Source: Phycisphaerales bacterium (GTDB lineage Bacteria; Planctomycetota; Phycisphaerae; UBA1845; UTPLA1). Taken from it: 64,000 nt of DNA. Shown piece after piece: positions 63,473 to 64,000 of this stretch. The notes under the pieces are model-generated. The model was not told the DNA's origin and did not search any database. It saw nothing but the letters and a program-made list of their open reading frames with translations. A program made the translations under genes and the position numbers. The stretch spans positions 1,612,001 through 1,676,000 of the forward strand of contig JACKHI010000001.1 in assembly GCA_020639075.1 (NCBI GenBank). Reading direction: 5' to 3'. Positions within the stretch are counted from its first letter, which is position 1, and each line of letters starts with the position of its first letter.

Positions 63473-63809
63473 CGATTGAAGCCTCCAGATCTGCGGATTG
63501 GCCGTTCCGGCCCAACCCAATACCGCACCGAGAGTTATGACGTATTCTAGGACCCGCCCTTTTCAGGAGCAACGATCGATCTCAGACAGACCGCGCCCGC
63601 ACTGAGCAGTCCCTTTCAATCCCAATCCACTCCGAACTGCAAGAGCCAATTCCCGAATCGGCAATCTGTTGGACGCTCGTCAACAGACCCGGGTTCCGCC
63701 GATTTCGCCCACGATGCAGCATAAATCGAAGCCTGGACCAGCCTTGTGACGATGAGACGTTATACTCCGCGCCGCATCCCGCAGCCGCGAAACGACGTAT
63801 GATCACGAT
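63473..63809. other. divergent intergenic region
   Basis: This roughly 340-base stretch between the coiled-coil membrane protein (leftward) and the DUF502-like gene (rightward) should hold both promoters. A TATACT at about 63758 could be a -10 box for the rightward gene, but I see no matching -35. Confidence 0.35.
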
Positions 63810-64000
63810 ATGATCCCCGAGCTCCCCGAAAACCCAATACCGCCGCCAAAGCCGAAGCCCGTTGCACCAACATCACTGCGCGGTCGGCTCGTCGCAGGCA
63901 TTTTGCTGATCATCCCCCTCGCCGTCACCGCAATTCTGATCCGCTATGTCTATTCCGCCGCCCTGATGTTCGGCACACAAGTGGTCAACTGGATCCACCT
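63810..64000 (+). CDS. DUF502-like membrane protein, C-terminus beyond the right edge
   Basis: The frame opens at ATG 63810 and runs off the right edge after 63 codons. A Pro/Lys-rich N-tail (PELPENPIPPPKPKPVAP) leads to a basic LRGRLV and a hydrophobic helix (GILLIIPLAVTAILIRYVY), then MFGTQVVNWIH. This order of basic residues, then the GI/LLxxPLAxT helix, is the opening of DUF502 proteins, integral membrane proteins of unknown role. No good ribosome site precedes the ATG. Confidence 0.65.
   Translation, partial: MIPELPENPIPPPKPKPVAPTSLRGRLVAGILLIIPLAVTAILIRYVYSAALMFGTQVVNWIH

Overview
The window looks like chromosomal DNA of a planctomycete, most likely of the Phycisphaerae type. Four things point that way. 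(1) Several exported proteins carry dockerin-like calcium-loop pairs (GDMDCSG...DDV), Cys-rich repeats (GACCL.DG.C) or a PEP-CTERM tail. (2) Two loci pair an ECF sigma factor with a Ser/Thr kinase that has TPR-type repeats. (3) A membrane protein ends in a C..CxYNL...CPECG zinc ribbon. (4) The DNA is GC-rich with scattered TTG/GTG starts. There is one tRNA gene, no rRNA, no CRISPR array and no recognisable transposase or phage gene.

Layout. 1-8.1 kb: a partial exported protein, a palindrome array, 4-hydroxyphenylpyruvate dioxygenase, a TPR/zinc-ribbon gene pair and a giant AsmA-like protein. 8.1-13.5 kb: tRNA-Arg(CCT), then a very large soluble PAS/GAF histidine kinase whose end overlaps a receiver-only response regulator. 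13.9-21 kb: a large Cys-rich exported protein and the first sigma-factor/kinase pair. 21-25 kb: four tandem paralogous exported proteins, one with a PEP-CTERM tail and three with dockerin-like tails. 25-31 kb: small exported or unknown proteins, the second sigma-factor/kinase pair and an HTH regulator. 31-36 kb: a degenerate BLUF protein, an operon of a nucleotidyltransferase-like protein, a TPM-domain protein and LemA, and rarA. 36-50 kb: exported proteins, a lone PD-(D/E)XK-like nuclease gene bracketed by hairpin repeats, trhO, a PocR-AraC regulator, a secreted dockerin-like protein behind a sigma-54-type promoter, a chimeric decayed copy of that gene, and a 1139-residue Cys-rich exported protein. 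50-53 kb: small palindromic mobile-type elements around a DinB gene and an unknown gene. 53-64 kb: a cell-envelope block with a MoxR ATPase, a VWA/glutamine-amidotransferase-like membrane protein, an NHL protein, an ABC permease with its binding lipoprotein, a large coiled-coil membrane protein, and the start of a DUF502-like gene.

How the parts fit. The window is rich in surface and exported proteins and in sensing proteins: a multi-PAS/GAF kinase, two kinase/sigma pairs, a PocR-AraC regulator and a BLUF relic. Metabolic genes are few (hpd, trhO, rarA). The most unusual material lies between genes: a hairpin family whose inner stems vary in a compensatory way, a roughly 205-bp element with inverted ends, and a duplicated sigma-54 promoter plus signal-peptide block fused to an antisense piece of trhO. 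Starts were chosen by Shine-Dalgarno position and by signal peptides. Family assignments are by eye and were not checked against any database.
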